Assembly: GCA_018830945.1 (NCBI GenBank) | Contig: JAHJRD010000064.1 | Location: forward strand, 1 to 36,016 | Direction: 5' to 3' | Source: Nanobdellota archaeon | Lineage (GTDB): Archaea; Nanobdellota; Nanobdellia; SCGC-AAA011-G17; GW2011-AR17 | Length of the DNA: 36,016 nt | In this document: positions 23,485 through 30,039 of the stretch, piece by piece | Layout of the letters: every line of letters begins with the position of its first letter | Numbering within the stretch: position 1 is the stretch's first letter | Notes under the pieces: model-generated | The model's database searches: none | Told to the model about the DNA's origin: nothing | Seen by the model: only the letters and a program-made list of their open reading frames with translations | Position numbers and translations under genes: made by a program

Positions 23485-24057
23485 TTACGTTAGTTCCATA
23501 ATCAAAATATGATTACTCCAGCTTAGGGAGAAAAGCAATTCTTCAGACACTGTCTGAAGTTTTTGACAGGTAAGCAATTCTACAGCCACCGGTTGTAGTT
23601 TTTGAGGCAAAGGCAATTCTGTAGACGCTGTCTGCAGTTTTAGGGATAATTCTCTAGATGGCATCTGGAGTTTTCTACCAGAAGGCAATTCTACAATCGC
23701 TGATTGTAGTTTTCTGCTTGAAGGCAATTCTCCAACCACTGGTTGGAGTTTTTGAGGTAAGGGCAATTCTACAGACAGTGTCTGTAGAATTGGATATGAT
23801 TCATAGAATTTTTTCATATACCATAGATTTGCCACAGAATACCCCTTAATCCCCGGAAATCTCTGCCTTAAGTCCCTTGATAGCCTTTCAACAACAGCCT
23901 TGCCGTATTCTGATGTTTTGCTTAACTCCTCTCCAATGTTCCAATACGCCTGCAATAGCGCCTTATTTACTTCTGAGAAAGCCCTGAGCTTTGACTGCTC
24001 TATCTGCTTTACCACGGATTCTAATATCTTTGTGTAATTATTCGCTTCTTTTTTCAT
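23485..24057 (-). pseudogene. Truncated DUF1016 gene with palindromic repeat expansion
   Basis: Residues 1-90 match the DUF1016_N domain of the neighbouring intact protein (QAYWNIGEELSKTSEYGKAV, then ANLWYMKKFYESYPI). Residues 91-172 are seven repeats of about 13 residues (KLQxxxxELPLPQ type). The protein then resumes the family sequence as LSWSNHILIMEL and stops. After the TAA the DNA still reads MQEEKNWKKNEF, resembling the intact copy's CEEENWGVKEL, so the end has decayed. The nuclease domain is absent. It may still be translated as a DNA-binding fragment; the start follows the family N-terminus. Confidence 0.75.
23541..23787. repeat. Array of seven covarying 19-nt palindromes
   Basis: Palindromes start at 23541, 23580, 23619, 23652, 23691, 23730 and 23769: period 39 nt, once 33, always a multiple of three. 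Each is an 8-bp stem with a 3-nt loop, e.g. CTTCAGAC-ACT-GTCTGAAG, CTCCAACC-ACT-GGTTGGAG, CTACAATC-GCT-GATTGTAG. Four stems are perfect and three have one G.T pair on the plus strand. The 20-nt linkers are similar (TTTTTGAGGCAAAGGCAATT type). The last unit extends to a 13-bp stem (23764-23792). Confidence 0.92.
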
Positions 24058-24209
24058 AACCGGCGTTTATAGCTTCCTGTTCATAAAGCTTTCTGTGAAA
24101 AAACGTGTTTTTTTTCATTGAAATTGGAAGAGCTGTTGTTGATTGTGAAGAATTTCCGGAAAATGGGGCTTTGATTAGGCATATTTCCGGGTTTGTTGGA
24201 AGGCAAAAA

Positions 24210-24347
24210 TTATTCCCCTCGCCAAGCTGGATTCGGGCAAAGCTTATAAAGGAGTAAGCTAAAATACACGTGATAAAAGATGGCTATAACAGGCGCAAAT
24301 CTCGGCTTTGAGGGATAGGCGAAGCCACTCTCACATGGGCATATCAT
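24210..24347 (-). CDS. Possible 45-residue peptide in the island
   Basis: AAAGGAGG lies a few bases before an ATG that opens MICPCESGFAYPSKPRF and runs to TAA at 24210; an in-frame ATG two codons earlier also exists. CPC and a hydrophobic middle are visible. The ribosome site overlaps a hairpin (24335-24353). Weak evidence: it may be a remnant. The rest of the gap 24058-24209 shows no gene. Confidence 0.25.
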   Translation of the reverse strand: MICPCESGFAYPSKPRFAPVIAIFYHVYFSLLLYKLCPNPAWRGE

Positions 24348-24353
24348 GCCCAT
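24335..24353. repeat. Hairpin next to a ribosome-binding site
   Basis: ATGGGCAT-ATC-ATGCCCAT, 8-bp stem with a 3-nt loop: the same size as the units of the DUF1016 array (8 + 3 + 8) but unrelated in sequence. In minus-strand sense it follows AAAGGAGG directly. Confidence 0.6.
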
Positions 24354-24384
24354 CCTCCTTTCCCGCTTAGCTCCCAGAAACACT

Positions 24385-24546
24385 TCAATAGTACTCATAC
24401 GCCTTCTTTATACTTTCAAGCTCCTCCAGCTTCTCCTCCAGCTTGTCTATCTGCTCTTTATAGAATTCAATGTTTCTCATGCAGTTTTCAATCTCAACAA
24501 ATATGTCTGCCTTCTCTTTTGTGTTAAGCTCTGCCTCAGGCTCCAT
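24385..24546 (-). CDS. 53-residue coiled-coil protein
   Basis: MEPEAELNTKEKADIF is followed by a continuous helix with Leu/Ile heptads (QIDKLEEKLEELE) and ends KKAYEYY. GGAGG lies six bases before the ATG; an ATG two codons upstream has no spacer and is less likely. The stop of the upstream low-confidence frame overlaps this ribosome site. Likely a dimerising small protein of unknown role. Confidence 0.55.
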   Translation of the reverse strand: MEPEAELNTKEKADIFVEIENCMRNIEFYKEQIDKLEEKLEELESIKKAYEYY

Positions 24547-24548
24547 AT

Positions 24549-24875
24549 TCATCCTCCAAGTATAAAAAAAGCCCCTCCCCCCTCATTGGACTTGAGGGCG
24601 GGATAAGCGTAAGGAGGCGGTAGAGACTTAGGTCTCTGGCCTCCCTGTTCAGGAGGCGGTAGAGACTTAGGTCTCTGGCCTCCCTGTTCAGGAGGGATGT
24701 AAAACCTCTGCCAGCATTGGGACTGCGTCCCGAACTTTCCTTCGCCTCTGCTCGGAAAGCATATAGCTGGCTGGATTTTGCGGCGATACCCCCGTAACGA
24801 TGCAAGTTCCTCTGCCTGGAATTGTGAACCGTGACCATATGTTTTTGGAAATCCAAACAATTCCTGACCAACCAC
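24549..24875 (-). CDS. Doubtful 108-codon frame with tandem repeat
   Basis: Starts at GTG (VVGQELFGFPKTYG) and is open upstream as far as the orphan leader near 24981 without an ATG. It contains a duplicated 13-residue unit (PPPEQGGQRPKSL) produced by DNA hairpins, and ends FFILGG at the next gene's ribosome site. The GC-rich hairpins in more than one open frame suggest structured non-coding DNA rather than a gene. Confidence 0.25.
   Translation of the reverse strand: MVGQELFGFPKTYGHGSQFQAEELASLRGYRRKIQPAICFPSRGEGKFGTQSQCWQRFYIPPEQGGQRPKSLPPPEQGGQRPKSLPPPYAYPALKSNEGGGAFFILGG
24612..24689. repeat. Two tandem 39-bp hairpin repeats
   Basis: Two identical 39-bp units (24612-24650, 24651-24689) with a partial third. 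Each folds as GGAGGC..AGAGAC-TTAG-GTCTCT.GCCTCC, two 6-bp stems around a small internal loop. The 39-nt period equals that of the DUF1016 array 820 nt away. Confidence 0.85.
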
Positions 24876-24980
24876 AATATTTATTAATGCAAAAGCATTT
24901 ACTTTGTCAGGAAATCCGTTTGATTTTTTGTTTTCCTCTGGGTGTGGAAGCTTTGAGGGAAACTTTTTTCCTTTTTTAAT

Positions 24981-25044
24981 TCACCTCCTTTGGTTTTTGC
25001 TATTCTTTCAACGAGGTTCGGAACGCAGTTCCGTTCACCTCCTG
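24981..25044 (-). promoter_or_regulatory. Orphan SD / anti-SD leader without a clear gene
   Basis: In transcript order: AGGAGGTGAA (25034-25043), hairpin CGGAAC-TGC-GTTCCG (25019-25033), ACCTC (25013-25017), then AGGAGGTGAA (24980-24989). The outer 10-mers are identical. No ATG/GTG/TTG frame of useful length follows the second one. The rest of the 24876-25272 gap holds a TATA-like TATTTATATAC near 25200 and short inverted repeats, with no gene I can support. Confidence 0.5.
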
Positions 25045-25272
25045 TTTTTTTGCGCATTGCATTGGTAATGCATATAACTCTCAATGCAAAACAGTAGAAC
25101 TCTGGAATCGACGTAATCAGCGCTGGGGATTGCTTGTCATCCCTGTAATCCGATACAATATTAATGTCAGAAGAGGTATTTAAAGATTATTGGATTGCAG
25201 TATATAAATAGTAATCATTGAATTGTGGTTATTTTAGCTTTAAAAGCCCAAATAAAGCCAGAATACGCGGTT

Positions 25273-25794
25273 TTAGCCTTTAATTACGTGGGTTTCAACA
25301 CGGCACCTGCATGGCAGCTTGTATGTCGCAGCTTTCATAACAGTGGTAACAGCATTTTTTTCAGCAGCAGCAACATATACTGAAAATATAGGGGCGCCTT
25401 TCTTGACCTGGGCTGCGCTTCCGATAATCCTTCCAAAGGAACGCTGCATGCCTGTCTGCATTCTGTCTGCTCCTGCTCCTGTAATCATCTTGTTTTCCCT
25501 GATTGCATGATGCGGATAAACCCTTACCTTTAGATGATAAGGCCTGTTCATTGCATCAAGCTTTCTTGAAAGCACCTGCCTTGCTGATTCAAGAGAATTA
25601 TGCCTTATCTGCAGATTTTCCATTGAAACCAGGTCGAGTTTTAAGTCATAATCCCTTTTAGAATCCCCAAGGTCAAAACGCGCAATCTTTATTGCAGGAA
25701 CTGCTTTTATGAATGCCTTTCTCTTGTATTTGGATTTTCTTGTATAGGCCCTTTCAATCTGCCTGTAGCATCTTCCTGGTCTTAATCCTGCCAT
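25273..25794 (-). CDS. rpl10e: Ribosomal protein L10e (uL16)
   Basis: The 173 residues match archaeal L10e: MAGLRPGRCYRQIERAYTRK start, then KVRVYPHHAIRENKM, GADRMQTGMQRSFGR and an internal GSAAQVKKGAPIFSV. This 50S protein sits near the peptidyl-transferase centre and the tRNA acceptor stems. It is third in an operon behind the nucleotidyltransferase-fold gene and L35Ae, 15 nt after the latter. Confidence 0.96.
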   Translation of the reverse strand: MAGLRPGRCYRQIERAYTRKSKYKRKAFIKAVPAIKIARFDLGDSKRDYDLKLDLVSMENLQIRHNSLESARQVLSRKLDAMNRPYHLKVRVYPHHAIRENKMITGAGADRMQTGMQRSFGRIIGSAAQVKKGAPIFSVYVAAAEKNAVTTVMKAATYKLPCRCRVETHVIKG

Positions 25795-25809
25795 ATTCTC
25801 ACTCCGTTT

Positions 25810-26070
25810 TTACTCCTCAACCTTTATCTTTGTGCCGACTGCCTGCCCTGGCAAGCCATGCTCGAATATTGCCCTTACAGCGCCATTGCAGCCATGCGCA
25901 GCCCTTATCTCTCCGTAAAGCTTTTTTCCTGCAGGAGATGTCCATACTACTTTCTTTCCAGCAAGCTTTGAAGCTTTTTCCTTTGAAGACACTCCTTTTA
26001 TCTCAATTACCATATGCCTGTTTTTCTGGGTATGCTTCCCCTGCCTGAAATTGCAAACAACGCCTTCCAT
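25810..26070 (-). CDS. rpl35ae: Ribosomal protein L35Ae (eL33)
   Basis: 86 residues with the family core: a basic QGKHTQKNRHMVIEI start, GKKVVWTSPAGKKLYGEI, RAAHGCNGAVRAIFEHGLPGQ in adjoining blocks, and GTKIKVEE at the end. It is an archaeal/eukaryotic 50S protein absent from bacteria. The gene lies 12 nt behind the nucleotidyltransferase-fold gene. Confidence 0.93.
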   Translation of the reverse strand: MEGVVCNFRQGKHTQKNRHMVIEIKGVSSKEKASKLAGKKVVWTSPAGKKLYGEIRAAHGCNGAVRAIFEHGLPGQAVGTKIKVEE

Positions 26071-26082
26071 TTTTTTTGTCTC

Positions 26083-27936
26083 CTAAAGCATGATTTCTAT
26101 GTCTTTGCCCACCAGTGTTCTGAGGTCCTCAAACAGCCTCTCCCTGATGAACATTCTCTTTGGGGATACTAACTTGCTTATATGCTTTTCTAATTCCTCA
26201 GGCGCAGCAGGCTTTATATTTTCAAGCCCCCCGTCCTTGTTAACATCCGCAATAAGCATATCATCCCGCTTTTCAGAATCTTTTATTATGAATGCCTTAT
26301 CATCAGGAATAATCATTTCCCCGACAATGTCTCCATACTTGAACCTTATCTTAACTCTTTCAATCTCAATGGATTTCTTTCTCTGCATGTGCTCCACCAT
26401 TGTTTTTATGAAAAGCCTTCCGTCTTTCTTGACTTTCTGGGCTTCCTGCCTTGATATTTTGCCTGCGAGGAAATCATCCTTGGCTTTTTCAACGTCTTTC
26501 AATACCCTTAGGAATTTTTCAGGCACTTTATCTTCAGCAACAAGCTTTGACTTGAATAATGAATAAATATCCTTGTCTTCGACTGCCTTAACGCCTTTCT
26601 CAGCAAGCAAGTCCCTTGTGACTGCGATGCAGCTGTCATAGACATCAAGAATGCCTTCCTTCTCTGCCTTTTCCTCAATCTGCTTGAAAAGCTTCTTTAT
26701 CCTCTTGAGGTAATCCTCTGCATCGTTAAGCAAATCATCTATTTCCTTGCCTGTCACAGACGTGACCTTGCCGTGCTCTATGTTTTTGTAAGCTGTCCTT
26801 ATCTTTTCAAGGATATCAATATACTTTTTCTCCAGCATTTTCTCTTTTTTTACAAAGATATCATCAAGAAGCTGGATTGTTTCCTTAGGTGTTGGAGGCG
26901 GAAGCCCGTAAAGCATTAAAGCTGCCTGTGTGGGATTTAATATTGAATAATACAAGTCCTCACCCAGAATGCTCAGGAGCTTGTGCTTTGCCCTCTGCAC
27001 TAATTTTTCTCCGATATCCATGCTCATGTCAATTGCCTCAGGGCTCGGCCTTATCCTGCCCATCTGCAATAAAAGCTTCCACGGCATGAAAACTCCCCTG
27101 TCGTACAAAGGAACGCCATCTCTTAGGAATGTGTATATTACCGGGTTTGCATCCTTTACAGAGTCCCAGAAGTCAGTCAGAATGTATGTCTGCACATGGA
27201 ACTGTTTTCTTACGCCTGTAATCCTTGCAGCGTCAAAGCCCATTCCAACTATGATTGCCCTGAGCTTGTCTTTTAATTCAGCCCTTGGCATTTTCTTGAC
27301 ATCTGTGTCATCTATGACAATGTAAATGTCAATGTCATTTGATTTCTCTCCCCTGAACAAAGAGCCTGCCGCAACATAGCTTACAATGTATTTCTCAAAT
27401 TTCTTTAAAACCATTGACTTGTGCACTTCTGAAATCTTGATAGCTGCAATCATGTCAGTAGGATCATAAACAGGGGCTGCCATTGCAATCATCTTAAGGA
27501 CTTCGTATTTTGCGTCAAAGCATGACTCCTTTAGCTCTGATGCTAAAAGGATTTCAGGAGAGATGTTTTCGTCAATCTCTTTTGCAATTGTATTTGTTAT
27601 CTGGTTAAGCTTGTTTGCAAGCTCCTGCTTTGGCATTTTCTTGCTGTCAGAATCATCAACAAGGACTAAAACGTTTATTTTGTTAGGATCATCTTTCTTT
27701 TCATCCCTTACTTCAGCTGGAAGCATCTTCTCAGGAGGCAATAAAGCAACGCCTGTTATGTATTTGTCAAACTTTTCAAGAATTTTCTTTGTAAAAAGGT
27801 CCATTTTGTCTTTCAGGGCCTTCATCTTTTCCTGCATTTCAGGAGGAAGTGAAGCTAAAAGCGCCTGCTCCTGCTCTTTTGCAGCCTTTTGTTCAGTGTT
27901 TGCCTGTTTCTTTTCCTGTTTTGGAGTTTTTGCCAT
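26083..27936 (-). CDS. Large protein with a duplicated nucleotidyltransferase fold
   Basis: 617 residues. A Lys/Glu/Gln-rich N-terminus (1-30) leads to two copies of one unit. Copy 2 (about 172-240) has AAGSLFRGEKSNDIDIYIV, the GS...DxD signature of pol-beta-type nucleotidyltransferases. Copy 1 (about 48-115) keeps the surrounding pattern (KILEKFDKYITGVALLP ... VLVDDSDSKKMPKQEL) but has lost GS and DxD. A long helical region (300-520) and a small C-terminal beta domain follow. It leads the operon with L35Ae and L10e, which hints at a role in RNA or ribosome biology (inference). Confidence 0.7.
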   Translation of the reverse strand: MAKTPKQEKKQANTEQKAAKEQEQALLASLPPEMQEKMKALKDKMDLFTKKILEKFDKYITGVALLPPEKMLPAEVRDEKKDDPNKINVLVLVDDSDSKKMPKQELANKLNQITNTIAKEIDENISPEILLASELKESCFDAKYEVLKMIAMAAPVYDPTDMIAAIKISEVHKSMVLKKFEKYIVSYVAAGSLFRGEKSNDIDIYIVIDDTDVKKMPRAELKDKLRAIIVGMGFDAARITGVRKQFHVQTYILTDFWDSVKDANPVIYTFLRDGVPLYDRGVFMPWKLLLQMGRIRPSPEAIDMSMDIGEKLVQRAKHKLLSILGEDLYYSILNPTQAALMLYGLPPPTPKETIQLLDDIFVKKEKMLEKKYIDILEKIRTAYKNIEHGKVTSVTGKEIDDLLNDAEDYLKRIKKLFKQIEEKAEKEGILDVYDSCIAVTRDLLAEKGVKAVEDKDIYSLFKSKLVAEDKVPEKFLRVLKDVEKAKDDFLAGKISRQEAQKVKKDGRLFIKTMVEHMQRKKSIEIERVKIRFKYGDIVGEMIIPDDKAFIIKDSEKRDDMLIADVNKDGGLENIKPAAPEELEKHISKLVSPKRMFIRERLFEDLRTLVGKDIEIML

Positions 27937-28006
27937 TTTAAAATGTCCTCTTAATGCGTATATTAGTGCCTAAAGGGGGTATTTAAATGTTTGCGTTCAG
28001 AATCAG

Positions 28007-28423
28007 CTATAATTGGATATAACCAAGCTGCCATGCCCTAACTGCACCATTATAATCATCCACATACTGCCTTAGAACATTCCTGACAATCCCTGCTTTC
28101 TCAGGAGCTACGTGCTCTCCATCCTTCAAAAGCCTTACAAGGCCAAAGAACTCCTCCTGCGAAGCTTCAGGCAAATGGCGGCCGCATCGTCTCACTGTAT
28201 ATTCCACGCCGCGGTATATCTTCCTCCTTTGTTTTGGCGGATTAAGATCTTCCCTTCTCTCAATCGACACTCTGCCTGCGCAGAATACAGTATCCATAAG
28301 AGCGCGCGCAAAAATCCCAGCATTACTGCCTAAATATGCAAGAACAGCCAGATTAATGTCATGCACCCTGCGGTTCTGCAGGTATCTATTGAGCTCATCT
28401 TTAATTGTGATAGGTTTTGGCAT
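28007..28423 (-). CDS. Unrecognised 138-residue protein
   Basis: Starts MPKPITIKDELNRYLQNRRV and is mainly helical and basic (KQRRKIYRGVEYTVRRCGR in the middle). The start is chosen because TATTTATA (28445-28452) lies about 25 nt upstream, giving a leaderless mRNA; ATGs a few codons earlier are possible. No family recognised. Confidence 0.55.
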   Translation of the reverse strand: MPKPITIKDELNRYLQNRRVHDINLAVLAYLGSNAGIFARALMDTVFCAGRVSIERREDLNPPKQRRKIYRGVEYTVRRCGRHLPEASQEEFFGLVRLLKDGEHVAPEKAGIVRNVLRQYVDDYNGAVRAWQLGYIQL

Positions 28424-28580
28424 GCAAATCATTATATTCAAAGAGTATAAATAGGTTTCTGTTGCAAAAAGAGAACATTAGAAATCTTTATAAAATCCCA
28501 ATACTATCAAAATACAAGCTTATTTAGCTAAAGGGGCAGGAACTTGTGTTTCACGCCTTAAAAAAAAGGAGGTAATTACT

Positions 28581-28751
28581 ATGGGAGAACTTGTTGTTGT
28601 AAGAAGCAAGGTAAAAGACTTTGCAGAAGGAATGAATGTTGCAGGCGACTTTGCAGACGCATTGAGCGAGAAAGTTGTTGCTTTAATCAAGGAAGCTGCA
28701 AAGAGGTCCAAGGAAAACGGCAGAAAGACATTAAAGCCGTGCGACTTGTAA
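28581..28751 (+). CDS. Archaeal histone-fold protein
   Basis: A 56-residue protein too short for many gene finders. VVVRSKVKDFAEGMNVAGDF, DALSEKVVALIKEAAKRSK and GRKTLKPCDL are the helix 1, helix 2 and strand-helix 3 elements of the histone fold, closest to the short DUF1931-like archaeal group. It should dimerise and bind DNA. TATA (CTTTATAAAA) lies about 90 nt upstream, AAGGAGGTAA precedes the ATG, and a T-tract terminator follows, as for a highly expressed gene. Confidence 0.85.
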   Translation: MGELVVVRSKVKDFAEGMNVAGDFADALSEKVVALIKEAAKRSKENGRKTLKPCDL

Positions 28752-28781
28752 AGAATTTTTCTTTTTTTTCTTTTGTTTTTT
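28752..28781 (+). terminator. T-tract terminator of the histone gene
   Basis: Three closely spaced runs of T begin right after the histone stop codon, without a hairpin, typical of archaeal termination. Confidence 0.65.
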
Positions 28782-28910
28782 AAATGTTTATTCTTAAAAA
28801 GTATAAGGTTCCACGAAAAAATAAAGCCGGCCCCCTGCATGAATTCTTGCTGTTTTCAGCCTTTTGCAACAAGAATAACAGTTTATCAGCAAGCGAAAGC
28901 CTTATATATT

Positions 28911-28930
28911 ATTACGTAATATTACGTAAT
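28911..28930. promoter_or_regulatory. Tandem palindromic operator ATTACGTAAT x2
   Basis: Two head-to-tail copies of the 10-nt palindrome ATTACGTAAT make a 20-nt perfect palindrome between the TATA box (TTATATAT, 28902-28909) and the ATG at 28931. It covers the transcription start, the place where an archaeal repressor would block polymerase. Confidence 0.75.
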
Positions 28931-29719
28931 ATGGCAAATGAGATAATAGCGAGAATCAGTATAGGAAGCAGGATGGACCAGGTTTACCTGCCGAAGAACA
29001 GGCCCATGGCTTTAAGCATTGGCTCATATGTGGTTGTTTCTCCGGCAATACAGCAGAAAGAGATTAAGCCGCATTATTACCATACAAGGCAGATAGAGCC
29101 GATAAAGGCGCAGATTGTACAGGAGATATTCAGGAACATAGATGCAGAAAACGTGATTATAGCGGGCTCTTTCCTTGAAAAAGGGTTTTGCTTTGAGGAT
29201 ATTGACATCATTGTTATCAATGGCAAGGCAGAAGGGCTTGAAGAATTTATAGAAGGCAATTTTGGGCTTAAAGCGCATGTCATAAGAATGAGCCAGGATG
29301 CGTTAAGGGCAGGATTAAATACAGACCCCTTGTTTCAGATGGCTTTAAGCAGGTTTGCTGCAAAAGAGAGGGTAATATTCAAAATCCAGCCTGAAATAAA
29401 ACACAAGCTGCTGGATATTCACTTATTGAAAAGCAAAACACTGCCTGAGCAGTTTGAGCATCTTGAAGGGAAAGATAAATACAAACTTACAAGGAATTTG
29501 TTTGCAATAAAGCTGTTTCTTGAGGAAAAAACAGCAACAAAAGAGAAAGTGAGCAAGGCAATAGATGCATGGTTTGGAAAAGGCACAGTAAAAATGCTTA
29601 GTGCAAACACATTAAGCAAAAATCCTTTCATAACTAAATATAAAAAAGCTTACAGAAAAGTATTTAATGCCATAATGGCAGGCATTAGCAATAATGACAA
29701 GCAGAAACAAGCTGGTTAG
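28931..29719 (+). CDS. Nucleotidyltransferase-fold protein of a possible toxin-antitoxin operon
   Basis: 262 residues. The central IIAGSFLEKGFCFEDIDIIVI is a pol-beta nucleotidyltransferase signature (GS then DxD). The N-terminal 35 residues (MANEIIARISIGSRMDQVYL) resemble an AbrB-like or beta-barrel DNA-binding segment, which would fit autoregulation at the operator (inference). The C-terminal half is helical. The start at 28931 follows the TATA-operator block directly; an upstream open extension crosses the promoter and is rejected. It overlaps the next gene by 26 nt. Confidence 0.7.
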   Translation: MANEIIARISIGSRMDQVYLPKNRPMALSIGSYVVVSPAIQQKEIKPHYYHTRQIEPIKAQIVQEIFRNIDAENVIIAGSFLEKGFCFEDIDIIVINGKAEGLEEFIEGNFGLKAHVIRMSQDALRAGLNTDPLFQMALSRFAAKERVIFKIQPEIKHKLLDIHLLKSKTLPEQFEHLEGKDKYKLTRNLFAIKLFLEEKTATKEKVSKAIDAWFGKGTVKMLSANTLSKNPFITKYKKAYRKVFNAIMAGISNNDKQKQAG

Positions 29720-30032
29720 GATATTCATAGGAAATGCTGCAAATGCCGTTGTCCATAAAGTTCTTGAAAAGGCAATAGAAGAGGAAAATCTAAGAAAATA
29801 TTATGAAAAAGAGGTTCATAACAGCTTTCTTATAGCAAAGAAATACAGGGAAATGATTAATCCCGTTGGCAGGGCTTTGCCTGAATCAGAAGATATAAAG
29901 GCAGATATTGTGAAAAAAGCAAAACAGGAATTAAATATCAGGATTAAGAAAGGCTATAAAAATATTGACATAGATTCTGTAAGTCCTGCAACTGAAAAGC
30001 TGCTGAAAAAACTTAAAGCAAATAAAGCGTAG
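29694..30032 (+). CDS. Helical partner protein, unknown
   Basis: 112 residues, mostly helix and Lys/Glu-rich, beginning MTSRNKLVRIFIGNAANAVV. Overlap of 26 nt with the nucleotidyltransferase gene implies coupled translation and a joint function. No HEPN R-x4-6-H motif is visible, so it is not an ordinary MNT partner. Confidence 0.6.
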   Translation: MTSRNKLVRIFIGNAANAVVHKVLEKAIEEENLRKYYEKEVHNSFLIAKKYREMINPVGRALPESEDIKADIVKKAKQELNIRIKKGYKNIDIDSVSPATEKLLKKLKANKA

Positions 30033-30039
30033 CCGCCTT

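Noticed and set aside
23541-23787. CRISPR-like array in the DUF1016 gene
   Set aside because: The palindromic parts vary and the linkers are conserved, the opposite of CRISPR. Spacing keeps the reading frame and no cas genes are near.
24899-25084. 61-codon minus frame across the orphan leader
   Set aside because: It runs straight through the hairpin and both SD-like segments, has no ribosome site and resembles nothing.
25120-25175. Possible C/D box RNA (GGGATGAC ... GCTGATT on the minus strand)
   Set aside because: The C box lacks the full RUGAUGA, there is no D'/C' pair, and the spacing is too short.
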